Of a stretch of DNA of 13,754 bases, positions 1 to 6,278 are shown piece after piece (the stretch's first letter is position 1; every line of letters starts with the position of its first letter). The notes under the pieces were generated by a model. It saw only the letters and a list, made by a program, of their open reading frames with translations, made no database searches and had not been told where the DNA came from. The stretch lies in assembly GCA_045807225.1 (NCBI GenBank), contig JBJMHU010000154.1:1-13754 (forward strand), read 5' to 3'. A program made the translations under genes and the position numbers. Source of the stretch: Fodinibacter sp045807225. GTDB taxonomy: Bacteria; Actinomycetota; Actinomycetes; Actinomycetales; Dermatophilaceae.

Positions 1-395
1 CGATGCAGGGGCTGTCGGTCGTGCCGCTGTTCGCCGGCTACGACGCCGACACCGGCATCGGCCGGATCTTCTCCTACGACGTCACCGGCGGCTGCTACGA
101 GGAGCACGACCACCACAGCGTCGGGTCGGGCTCGCTGTTCGCCCGCGGCTCCCTCAAGAAGCTCTACCGGCGTGCCGGCACCCTCGACGACGCCGTGCGC
201 ACGGCGGTCGAGGCGCTCTACGACGCCGCTGACGACGACTCGGCCACCGGCGGGCCCGACGTGGGGCGTCGCATCTGGCCCACCATCGGGGTCGTGGACG
301 CCGACGGGTCGCGGTTCGTGCCCGATGCCGAGATCGCGCCGGTGGTCGACGCCATCATCGCGGCCCGCGTCGACAACCCGGGAGGTGCCCGATGA
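1..395 (+). CDS. prcB: 20S proteasome beta subunit, C-terminal part (5' end outside window)
   Basis: This is the C-terminal 130 or so residues of the catalytic beta subunit of the actinobacterial 20S proteasome, which degrades pupylated proteins in the cytosol. The frame is open from the first base, so the start codon, the propeptide and the catalytic Thr lie upstream. Recognisable PrcB stretches are MQGLSVVPLFAGYD, the YDVTGGCYEEHD strand, SGSLFARGSLKKLY and the DDDSATGGPD loop. These align by eye with mycobacterial PrcB. The gene ends in TGA at 393-395 and overlaps the prcA start in an ATGA junction, so translation is probably coupled. The pup gene normally sits just upstream and is not in view. 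The single GAT codon (324) is followed by GCC. Confidence 0.96.
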   Translation, partial: MQGLSVVPLFAGYDADTGIGRIFSYDVTGGCYEEHDHHSVGSGSLFARGSLKKLYRRAGTLDDAVRTAVEALYDAADDDSATGGPDVGRRIWPTIGVVDADGSRFVPDAEIAPVVDAIIAARVDNPGGAR

Positions 396-1225
396 CCGCC
401 GGGATGCCGTTCTACGTCTCGCCCGAGCAGCTGATGAAGGACCGGGCCGACTTCGCGCGCAAGGGAATCGCTCGCGGCCGGGCCATCGTGGTGCTTACCT
501 ACGACAACGGCATCGTGTTCATCGGTGAGAACCCCAGCCGGGCCCTGCACAAGGTGTCCGAGATCTACGACCGGATCGCCTTCGCGGCGGTGGGCAAGTA
601 CAACGAGTTCGAGAACCTGCGGGTGGCCGGCGTGCGCTACGCCGACCTGCGCGGCTACTCCTACGACCGCTCCGACGTCACGGCGCGGGGGCTGGCCAAC
701 GCCTACGCGCAGACCCTGGGCGCGGTGTTCACCCAGGAGTCCAAGCCCTACGAGGTCGAGATCGTCGTCGCCGAGGTCGGCGCGACGCCCGAGACCGACC
801 AGGTCTACCGGCTCACCTACGACGGCTCGGTCGCCGACGAGCACGGGTTCGTGGCCATGGGCGGGGGAGCGGAGCAGATCGAGACCGGCCTGCAGGAGCG
901 GTGGCGCGAGGGGCTGAACCTCTCCGAGGCGTTGCTGCTCGCCGTGGGCCTGCTCGGCGCCGACCCCGCCGGTGGCCCCGCCCGCGAGCTCGCGCCGGCC
1001 CAGCTCGAGGTGGCGGTGCTCGACCGCAACCGCCCGCGGCGCACCTTCCGCCGCATCACCGGGCAGCTGCTCGAGCGGCTGCTCAGCACCGACGACCCGA
1101 CGCACGACGCCCCGCCCGCCGACGACGGGGCGGACGAGGAGGCCGACGGCGCGAAGGGATCGGTGCGCGACGCCACCACCAACCCGCAGACGCAGCGCCC
1201 CGCACAGGACGGTGCGGCCGAGTGA
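392..1225 (+). CDS. prcA: 20S proteasome alpha subunit
   Basis: 277 residues. The alpha subunit forms the outer rings of the 20S core and gates entry to the chamber, where it docks activators such as Mpa/ARC. It begins MPFYVSPEQLMKDRADFARKGIARG, and the conserved pieces ENPSRALHKVSEIYDRIAFA, GKYNEFENLR and RGYSYDRSDVTARGLANAYAQ follow. NRPRRTFRRITG marks the end of the conserved fold near residue 225. A tail of about 40 residues follows, acidic (DDGADEEADG) and then polar. The protein is about 30 residues longer than the 248-residue mycobacterial PrcA. The ATG at 392 has GGAGGT at 381-386, 5 nt away, and overlaps the prcB stop. ATG at 404 (MPF) is an alternative start. The stop TGA overlaps the pafA GTG. 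Confidence 0.97.
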   Translation: MTAGMPFYVSPEQLMKDRADFARKGIARGRAIVVLTYDNGIVFIGENPSRALHKVSEIYDRIAFAAVGKYNEFENLRVAGVRYADLRGYSYDRSDVTARGLANAYAQTLGAVFTQESKPYEVEIVVAEVGATPETDQVYRLTYDGSVADEHGFVAMGGGAEQIETGLQERWREGLNLSEALLLAVGLLGADPAGGPARELAPAQLEVAVLDRNRPRRTFRRITGQLLERLLSTDDPTHDAPPADDGADEEADGAKGSVRDATTNPQTQRPAQDGAAE

Positions 1226-2601
1226 ACACTCCCGGCGGCCGGCGCATCTTCGGGATCGAGAACGAGTACGGCATCACCTGCTCGACCGGTGGCCAGCGCA
1301 CGCTCACGCCCGACGAGGTGGCGCGCTACCTCTTCCGCAAGGTCGTCGCCTGGGGCCGCTCGAGCAACGTGTTCCTCACCAACGGCTCCCGGCTCTACCT
1401 CGACGTCGGCTCGCACCCCGAGTACGCCACCGCCGAGTGCGACTCGCTGCGCCAGGTGGTCGCCCACGACAAGGCGGGCGAGCGGATCATCGAGGGGCTG
1501 GTCGTCGACGCCCAGCAGCGGCTGCGCGAGGACGGCGTCGCCGGCGACATCTACGTCTTCAAGAACAACACCGACTCCGCCGGCAACTCCTACGGCTGCC
1601 ACGAGAACTACCTGGTCACCCGGGCTGGGGAGTTCGCCACCATCTCCGACACGCTGCTGCCCTTCCTCATCAGCCGGCAGATCACCTGCGGCGCCGGCAA
1701 GCTCGTCGCCACCTCCAAGGGCGCCACGTATGCCGTGAGCCAGCGCGCCGACCACATCTGGGAGGGCGTGTCGTCGGCCACCACCCGCAGCCGCCCGATC
1801 ATCAACACCCGCGACGAGCCGCACGCCGATGCCGAGCACTACCGCCGGCTGCACGTCATCGTCGGCGACTCCAACATGAGCGAGTCGACCACGATGCTGA
1901 AGGTGGGCTCCTGCGACCTGGTGCTGCGGATGATCGAGGCGGGAGTGGTGATGCGCGACCTGACCCTGGAGAACCCGATCCGCGCCATCCGCGAGATCTC
2001 CCACGACCCGACGGGCCGGCGCACGGTGCGGCTGGCGAACGGCCGCCAGCTCAGTGCCCTCGACCTGCAGCGCGAGTACCACGCCAAGGCCGTGGCCTTC
2101 GTGGCCGGCGAGGGCTCCAGCGACCCGCTGCACGCCCGGGTGCTCGACCTGTGGGACCGCACCCTCACCGCGGTCGAGAACGCCGACCTGGCGCTCGTGG
2201 CCACCGAGATCGACTGGGTCATCAAGTACCGGCTGATCGAGGACTACGCCAGCAAGCACGGGCTCGACCTCGACCACCCCCGACTCGCGCAGATCGACCT
2301 CGCCTACCACGACATCGACCGCAGCCGCGGCCTGTTCTACCTGCTCCAGCGCCGTGGCCTGGTGGCCCGCGTCGTCAGCGACCCCGAGATCTTCGCGGCC
2401 AAGGTGCGCCCCCCCGACACCACCCGCGCGAAGCTGCGCGGCGACTTCATCCGGGCCGCCCAGGAACACCGCCGCGACTTCACCGTCGACTGGGTGCACC
2501 TCAAGCTCAACGACCAGGCGCAGCGGACGGTGCTGTGCAAGGACCCGTTCCTGGCGCAGGACCCGCGGGTCGATCGGCTCATCGAGGGCATGTCGGCCTG
2601 A
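1222..2601 (+). CDS. pafA: Pup--protein ligase PafA
   Basis: 459 residues, close to the 452 of the mycobacterial enzyme. PafA activates the C-terminal Glu of Pup with ATP and joins it to substrate lysines, marking proteins for the proteasome. It belongs to the glutamine synthetase-like / carboxylate-amine ligase fold. Seen here: RRIFGIENEYGITC at the N-terminus (Mg/ATP-binding Glu residues), LYLDVGSHPEYATAECDS with Asp61 in the position of the catalytic Asp, FKNNTDSAGNSYGCHENY, TTRSRPIINTRDEPHAD, GDSNMSESTTMLKVG, and DFTVDWVHLKLNDQAQRTVL near the C-terminus. I chose GTG 1222 because it overlaps the prcA TGA (GTGA) and places the IFGIENEYG motif at the usual distance. The frame stays open upstream to 901, but that part only shadows prcA. 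It contains GAT-GCC at 1828 and one of the few other GAT codons at 2572. Confidence 0.97.
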   Translation: MNTPGGRRIFGIENEYGITCSTGGQRTLTPDEVARYLFRKVVAWGRSSNVFLTNGSRLYLDVGSHPEYATAECDSLRQVVAHDKAGERIIEGLVVDAQQRLREDGVAGDIYVFKNNTDSAGNSYGCHENYLVTRAGEFATISDTLLPFLISRQITCGAGKLVATSKGATYAVSQRADHIWEGVSSATTRSRPIINTRDEPHADAEHYRRLHVIVGDSNMSESTTMLKVGSCDLVLRMIEAGVVMRDLTLENPIRAIREISHDPTGRRTVRLANGRQLSALDLQREYHAKAVAFVAGEGSSDPLHARVLDLWDRTLTAVENADLALVATEIDWVIKYRLIEDYASKHGLDLDHPRLAQIDLAYHDIDRSRGLFYLLQRRGLVARVVSDPEIFAAKVRPPDTTRAKLRGDFIRAAQEHRRDFTVDWVHLKLNDQAQRTVLCKDPFLAQDPRVDRLIEGMSA

Positions 2602-2701
2602 CGGCGGTGCCTTCGCCGGCAGGGGTCCGGGCGGTGGTGATGTGCGCCACCCGGTCAGCCTCCTCCCAGCCGATGATGCGGGAGTTCACATACGACGCCG
2701 T

Positions 2702-2707
2702 TATCGT
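2702..2707 (+). promoter_or_regulatory. Candidate -10 element ahead of the FKBP lipoprotein gene
   Basis: The 159-nt gap between pafA and the FKBP lipoprotein gene holds TATCGT, which fits the actinobacterial TANNNT -10 pattern. It would start transcription near 2714 and leave a leader of about 45 nt. I see no convincing -35 element at the normal spacing (TTCACA at 2685-2690 is only 11 nt away). The gap also has an imperfect 8-bp inverted repeat (CCGGGCGG near 2627, CCACCCGG near 2647) that could weakly end the pafA transcript. This is inference only. Confidence 0.3.
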
Positions 2708-2760
2708 GAGGGAGTTGTCGCGCTGCCTGACAGCCCCCCGATCCCCGAAGGTTCTCTCCC

Positions 2761-3714
2761 GTGTCACGTCGACTCACCACAGCCCTGTCCGCGACCGTCC
2801 TGGCGTCCGCGCTCGTCCTGAGCGCCTGCGGCGAAGAGGCTCCCACCAAGCCCACCTCGTCCGCCTCCAGCGCGGTCACCGTCAAGGGCAGCGACCCCGC
2901 CAAGGAGCCGACCGTCACGGTCAAGGCGCCGATGACGGTCACCAAGACCGGGTCCGACGTGGTGGTCGACGGCACCGGCCCGGTCGTGGGCCAGGACGAC
3001 CTCATCTCGATCCAGGCGGTCATCCTCAACGGTCGCGACGGCAAGGTCGCGCACTCCACGTGGAAGACCGGCGCGGTCGGCCTCGACCTCGGCGCGCAGG
3101 ACCTGTTCCCGTCGTTCAAGAGCCAGCTGGCCGGCAAGAAGATCGGGTCGCGGGTGGTCATCACCTCCACCCCCGCCGACGCGTTCGGTGACACCGGCAA
3201 CGAGGCGATCGGCGTGAAGAAGGACGACCCGGTCGTCTTCGTGGTCGACCTCAAGGGGTCCACGAAGGCCCTCAAGGAAGCCACCGGCACCGCGGTGGCG
3301 CCCAAGGCCGGCCTGCCGACCGTCAAGATGACCGCCGGCAAGCCGGCCGTCATCACCGTTCCCAAGGGTGCCAAGGCGCCGGCCAAGACCATCGTCCAGC
3401 CGCTCATCCAGGGCACGGGCAACACGGTGGAGAAGGGCCAGACCGTGCGCGTGGCCTACACCGGCGCGCTCCTGAAGGACGGCACCGTGTTCGACTCCAG
3501 CGCCAGCCGCCCCGAGCAGCCCTACTTCGACTTCCCGATCGGTGCGCAGCAGGTCATCAAGGGCTGGGACAACGGTCTGCAGGGCCAGAAGGTCGGCAGC
3601 CGCGTGCTCATGGTCATCCCGCCGGCCGACGGCTACGGCGCCGCCGGGAGCCCGCCGAAGATCAAGGGCAACGAGAGCCTCGTCTTCGTCGTCGACATCC
3701 TCGCCGCCTTCTGA
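2761..3714 (+). CDS. FKBP-type peptidyl-prolyl isomerase lipoprotein, tandem FKBP folds
   Basis: 317 residues. It starts at GTG 2761 with GAAGG at 2747-2751, 9 nt upstream. The N-terminus is a lipoprotein signal: Arg3-Arg4, a hydrophobic stretch, then the lipobox LSAC with Cys23. The protein is therefore expected on the outer face of the membrane. The C-terminal domain (about 215-317) is a complete FKBP domain: VRVAYTGALLKDGTVFDSS, VIKGWDNGLQGQKVGSR, PPADGYGAAG and FVVDIL, with the Tyr, Phe-Asp, Trp and Tyr pocket residues kept. The N-terminal half (about 60-165) has the same fold pattern, but the pocket Trp is absent (FPSFKSQL), DGYG is DAFG and FD is missing, so it is probably not catalytic. 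Between them lies a Lys/Ala/Pro-rich linker. It is followed 53 nt later by a cytosolic FKBP. The likely role is folding or quality control of secreted proteins. Confidence 0.93.
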   Translation: MSRRLTTALSATVLASALVLSACGEEAPTKPTSSASSAVTVKGSDPAKEPTVTVKAPMTVTKTGSDVVVDGTGPVVGQDDLISIQAVILNGRDGKVAHSTWKTGAVGLDLGAQDLFPSFKSQLAGKKIGSRVVITSTPADAFGDTGNEAIGVKKDDPVVFVVDLKGSTKALKEATGTAVAPKAGLPTVKMTAGKPAVITVPKGAKAPAKTIVQPLIQGTGNTVEKGQTVRVAYTGALLKDGTVFDSSASRPEQPYFDFPIGAQQVIKGWDNGLQGQKVGSRVLMVIPPADGYGAAGSPPKIKGNESLVFVVDILAAF

Positions 3715-3767
3715 CCGGTTCGTCCAGCACCGAGCACAGCCACCCCGTCACCCGAGAGGTTCCTGTC

Positions 3768-4148
3768 ATGAGCAACGAGCCCACCCGTCCCGAGATCGAC
3801 TTCCCCGGCGACGAGCCCCCCACCGAGCTGGTCATCGAGGACATCACCGTCGGTGACGGTCCGCTGGCCACCAAGGGCCACACCGTGCGTGCCCACTACG
3901 TGGGTGTGGCGCACTCCACCGGTGAGGAGTTCGACGCCTCCTGGAACCGCGGCGAGCCGCTCGAGTTCCGTCTCGGCGTCGGCATGGTCATCGCCGGCTG
4001 GGACCAGGGCATCGAGGGCATGCAGGTCGGTGGCCGTCGCCGGCTCACGATCCCGCCGCACCTCGGCTACGGCGACCGCGGCGCGGGCGGGGCGATCAAG
4101 CCCGGTGAGACGCTCATCTTCGTCGTCGACCTCATGGACGTGCGCTGA
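3768..4148 (+). CDS. Cytosolic single-domain FKBP-type peptidyl-prolyl cis-trans isomerase
   Basis: 126 residues, with no signal peptide or membrane segment. It is a compact FKBP12-like enzyme that isomerises Xaa-Pro bonds. After an acidic N-terminal arm (about 20 residues), the core reads VRAHYVGVAHSTGEEFDASW, FRLGVGMVIAGWDQGIEGM, RRRLTIPPHLGYGDRGAGG and LIFVVDLMDV. All the usual pocket residues (Tyr, Phe-Asp, Val-Ile, Trp, Tyr, Phe) are present. The ATG at 3768 has GAGAGGT at 3754-3760, 7 nt upstream. It probably shares a transcript with the lipoprotein FKBP gene. Its last 17 bases overlap the 3' end of the convergent DUF3866-type gene, and a strong hairpin lies 34 nt beyond its stop. It contains no GAT codon. 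Confidence 0.95.
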   Translation: MSNEPTRPEIDFPGDEPPTELVIEDITVGDGPLATKGHTVRAHYVGVAHSTGEEFDASWNRGEPLEFRLGVGMVIAGWDQGIEGMQVGGRRRLTIPPHLGYGDRGAGGAIKPGETLIFVVDLMDVR

Positions 4149-5232
4149 GCCCACCAGCGTGGGCACCCGCGGCGGCCGCCGCGACGAACGGGGCGGGGTC
4201 TGCATCCAGACCCCGCCCCATCGTCGTCAGGGCGACCGGGGAGGTGTGCAGGGCCTCGAGGAGCCCCTCGGCAGGCACCTCGACGACGGTCAGGGCCGCC
4301 CGTGCTCCGGCGACCAGCTCGGCGAGCTGGTCGCGCACCAGCGCGTCGAGCACGGGGTCGGGCAGCGTGGTGACCGGCACGTCGGCGGGGGTCAGCAGGG
4401 CGCGCCCGTAGGCCGTGCGGCTGTGGTGGCTGATGCCGCGGTGCCGCTCACGCCGGTCCGTCCCCGAGACGCGCAGCGCGGCGACGCCTCGCCCGCCGAG
4501 CACCTCGGTGGCGTGCAGCGCGTCGGCGCAGGCGACCCCCGAGTAACCCCACCGGGTGCCGGTGCCGACGTTGCCGGGCCCCTGGACGACCACTGCGACG
4601 TCGGCCCCCACCACGTGCCGCGCCGCCAGCAGCCCGGTGTGGGTCGTGACGGCCTCGTGGTCGCCGCCGAAGGCCTGCCCGACGGTCAGTGTGGCGCTGA
4701 GCCACCCGGCATCCGCCAGCCCCGCCACGGCACGGGAGAACGCCGCGGGCAGCGCCCCGCCGTCGGTCATGACGTACGCCACCGTCGCGGCGGGGTTCAC
4801 CGCGCGGATGCCGGCCAGCACGGCGGGGAGGGCGGAGTGCAGGTCGGCGACCACCACCGGCATCCCGGCCAGGTCGTCGGCCTCGGCGAGGGCGCCGTGG
4901 TGCGGGCTGTCCTGCTCGTCGACGGCCAGCAGCATCTGCTGCATCGGGGTGTAGCGGGCCTTGACGATGTGGCCGGGGCCCGCCGGAGGGTCGGCGGGGA
5001 GGTGGTCGGGTCGGGCCACCACGAACGCGAGGCCGCCGGTGCCCAGGCCCTTGAGCAGGGCCGACGCGTTGAGCAGCACGCGCTCACCGGCACGCGGGGC
5101 ACCCACCATCGCGGTGTAGGCGAGGGCACGCACCGGCATCCCGGGTGCGTCGTCGAGGACCACGGTGCACTCCACGGCTCCGGGCCAGTGGCGCACCAGC
5201 TCGCCCACCGTTCCCGCTCGCCACTGCATCAC
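4132..5232 (-). CDS. DUF3866-type protein of unknown function
   Basis: 366 residues, cytosolic by appearance, with no signal peptide or clear membrane helix. I recognise it as the uncharacterised DUF3866 type often encoded near actinobacterial paf genes; this rests on memory of the family and on context. Motifs likely to matter: MTDGGALP (155-162), a Gly-rich GPGNVGTGTRWGYSG (218-232), ISHHS (267-271) and a C-terminal TMGRGLDADPAPF (337-349) followed by five Ala. No function can be assigned. I chose GTG 5232, immediately followed by ATG 5229. There is no ribosome binding site, but TACGCT lies exactly 7 nt upstream, suggesting a leaderless mRNA. It diverges from pafB across 35 bp and overlaps the FKBP gene tail to tail by 17 bp. 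Asp codons GAT appear twice, followed by GCC and GCA. Confidence 0.85.
   Translation of the reverse strand: MMQWRAGTVGELVRHWPGAVECTVVLDDAPGMPVRALAYTAMVGAPRAGERVLLNASALLKGLGTGGLAFVVARPDHLPADPPAGPGHIVKARYTPMQQMLLAVDEQDSPHHGALAEADDLAGMPVVVADLHSALPAVLAGIRAVNPAATVAYVMTDGGALPAAFSRAVAGLADAGWLSATLTVGQAFGGDHEAVTTHTGLLAARHVVGADVAVVVQGPGNVGTGTRWGYSGVACADALHATEVLGGRGVAALRVSGTDRRERHRGISHHSRTAYGRALLTPADVPVTTLPDPVLDALVRDQLAELVAGARAALTVVEVPAEGLLEALHTSPVALTTMGRGLDADPAPFVAAAAAGAHAGGLSARP
4182..4226 (+). terminator. Strong stem-loop terminator for the FKBP unit, inside the convergent gene
   Basis: GGGGCGGGGTCTG (4190-4202) and its exact complement (4207-4219) form a 13-bp perfect stem with a 4-nt loop. After a 2x1 internal loop, CGACGA (4182-4187) pairs with TCGTCG (4221-4226). 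No T-run follows, as is common for actinobacterial stem-loop terminators. It begins 34 nt after the FKBP stop. A 16-nt perfect palindrome (CGCGGCGGCCGCCGCG, 4168-4183) adjoins it. The hairpin lies within the coding 3' end of the minus-strand gene. Ending + strand transcription is the simplest role; it could also act on the minus strand near that gene's end. Confidence 0.7.
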
Positions 5233-5267
5233 GGTCCGCAGCGTATCCGTCGGGTAGCGTCTGGCGG
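5233..5267. promoter_or_regulatory. Divergent, probably leaderless promoters for pafB and the DUF3866-type gene
   Basis: On the + strand, TAGCGT (5255-5260) lies 7 nt before the pafB GTG at 5268. On the - strand, TACGCT (complement of 5240-5245) lies 7 nt before the GTG at 5232. Both fit TANNNT, and the equal spacing would put each transcription start on or near the G of GTG. Neither gene has a good ribosome binding site. No clear -35 element is seen for either. Leaderless genes with this spacing are common in actinobacteria (known); that both are active here is inference. Confidence 0.55.
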
Positions 5268-6278
5268 GTGAGCAGCGAGCCCGGCCCGGCGGCCCCGTCA
5301 GCGGCCCAGGTCAAGACCGAGCGGCTGCTCAACCTGGTGCTCGTGCTGCTCTACACCCGCCGCCCGCTCGCGAAGGCGCAGATCCGCCAGCTCGTGCCGC
5401 AGTACGGCCAGTCGGCCTCCACCGAGGCCTTCGAGCGCATGTTCGAGCGCGACAAGGACGAGCTGCGCGAGCTCGGCATCCCGCTGGTCACCGAGGACAT
5501 CGACCCGCTGCACGAGGACGAGCCCGGCTACCGCATCCACCAGCGCGAGTACGCCCTGCCCGACATCTCGTTCGAGCCCGACGAGCTGGCGGTGCTCGGG
5601 CTGGCCAGCCGCACGTGGGCCCAGGCGTCGCTGGCCGGCCCGGCGGCGCAGGCCCTGCGCAAGCTGCGCGCCGCAGGAGTGGAGCGCGACGTCGACGCCC
5701 TCATCGGCATCGAGCCGCGGCTGCGCACCACCGAGCCCGCCTTCGACGCGGTCAAGGACGGCGTGCTGCGCCGGGTGCCCCTGCGCTTCTCCTACCGCCG
5801 GCCCGAGGCCGCGGAGGCGAGCGAGCGGCACGTCCACCCCTGGTCGCTGGTGTCGTGGCACGGCCGGTGGTACCTCAACGCGTTCGACGTCGACCGGGGC
5901 GCGGCCCGCGTCTTCCGGCTCTCGCGCATCGTCGGGGACGTGCGCACCGCGGGCCGCCCCGGGTCCTTCGAGGTGCCCGACGACCACGAGCCCGAGCTGA
6001 TGGTGCAGCGGGTGGCCTCTCCCCCCACCCAGGCCAGCCCGGCCGTGCTGCGGGTGCGCCGGGGGAGTGGGCACAGCCTGCGCCGCCGGGCCCGCACCGT
6101 CGGTGAGGTCGACGGCACCTGGGACCTCGTCGACCTCGACTACGCCGACCTGGAGGACTTCGCCGAGGAACTCGCGGGCTACGGCGCCGACGTCGTCGTC
6201 GAGGCGCCGCCCGAGCTCGTCGACTCGGTGGTGCACCGGTTGCGAGGTGCCCTCGTGGCGCACGGGGGTGGGTGCTGA
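5268..6278 (+). CDS. pafB: WYL-domain transcriptional regulator PafB
   Basis: 336 residues. PafB works with PafC as a transcriptional activator of the RecA-independent DNA damage response in mycobacteria (known of the family); the WYL domain senses a nucleic-acid signal. The N-terminal winged HTH reads VKTERLLNLVLVLLYTRRPL through EAFERMFERDKDELRELGIPL, the hallmark start of PafB. A central linker (ALRKLRAAGVE) is followed by the WYL domain with GRWYLNAFD (Trp201) and RVFRLSRI. A C-terminal WCX-like region completes it. I chose GTG 5268; the open frame runs back to 5145, but that section lies antisense to the DUF3866-type gene and lacks homology. The stop TGA shares its last base with the pafC ATG. 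There is no GAT codon in the gene. Confidence 0.94.
   Translation: MSSEPGPAAPSAAQVKTERLLNLVLVLLYTRRPLAKAQIRQLVPQYGQSASTEAFERMFERDKDELRELGIPLVTEDIDPLHEDEPGYRIHQREYALPDISFEPDELAVLGLASRTWAQASLAGPAAQALRKLRAAGVERDVDALIGIEPRLRTTEPAFDAVKDGVLRRVPLRFSYRRPEAAEASERHVHPWSLVSWHGRWYLNAFDVDRGAARVFRLSRIVGDVRTAGRPGSFEVPDDHEPELMVQRVASPPTQASPAVLRVRRGSGHSLRRRARTVGEVDGTWDLVDLDYADLEDFAEELAGYGADVVVEAPPELVDSVVHRLRGALVAHGGGC

Noticed and set aside
901..1221. Upstream in-frame extension of pafA (107 codons)
   Set aside because: It lies fully within prcA in another frame, has a shadow-like Arg/Ala/Pro composition, and would put the conserved PafA N-terminus far inside the protein; GTG 1222 overlaps the prcA stop as expected.
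817..2499. 560-codon minus-strand frame opposite prcA and pafA
   Set aside because: It is antisense to two certain genes and has no recognisable domain.
2680..2705. ECF-sigma promoter with GGGAGT and CGTTAT before the FKBP lipoprotein gene
   Set aside because: The spacing (about 12-14 nt) is too short for known ECF promoters of this type.
2714..2737. Possible PafBC (RecA-NDp-like) site with TTGTCGCGC upstream of the FKBP gene
   Set aside because: The second half TANNNT does not follow at the required 8-nt spacing, and the GTG part of the first half is not matched.
5145..5267. Upstream in-frame extension of pafB (41 codons)
   Set aside because: It runs antisense through the start of the DUF3866-type gene, has no recognisable homology, and PafB homologues begin close to the VKTERL motif.
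3853..5271. 472-codon + strand frame spanning the FKBP gene, terminator and DUF3866-type gene
   Set aside because: It crosses a convergent gene pair and a terminator, and its composition is that of a shadow frame.
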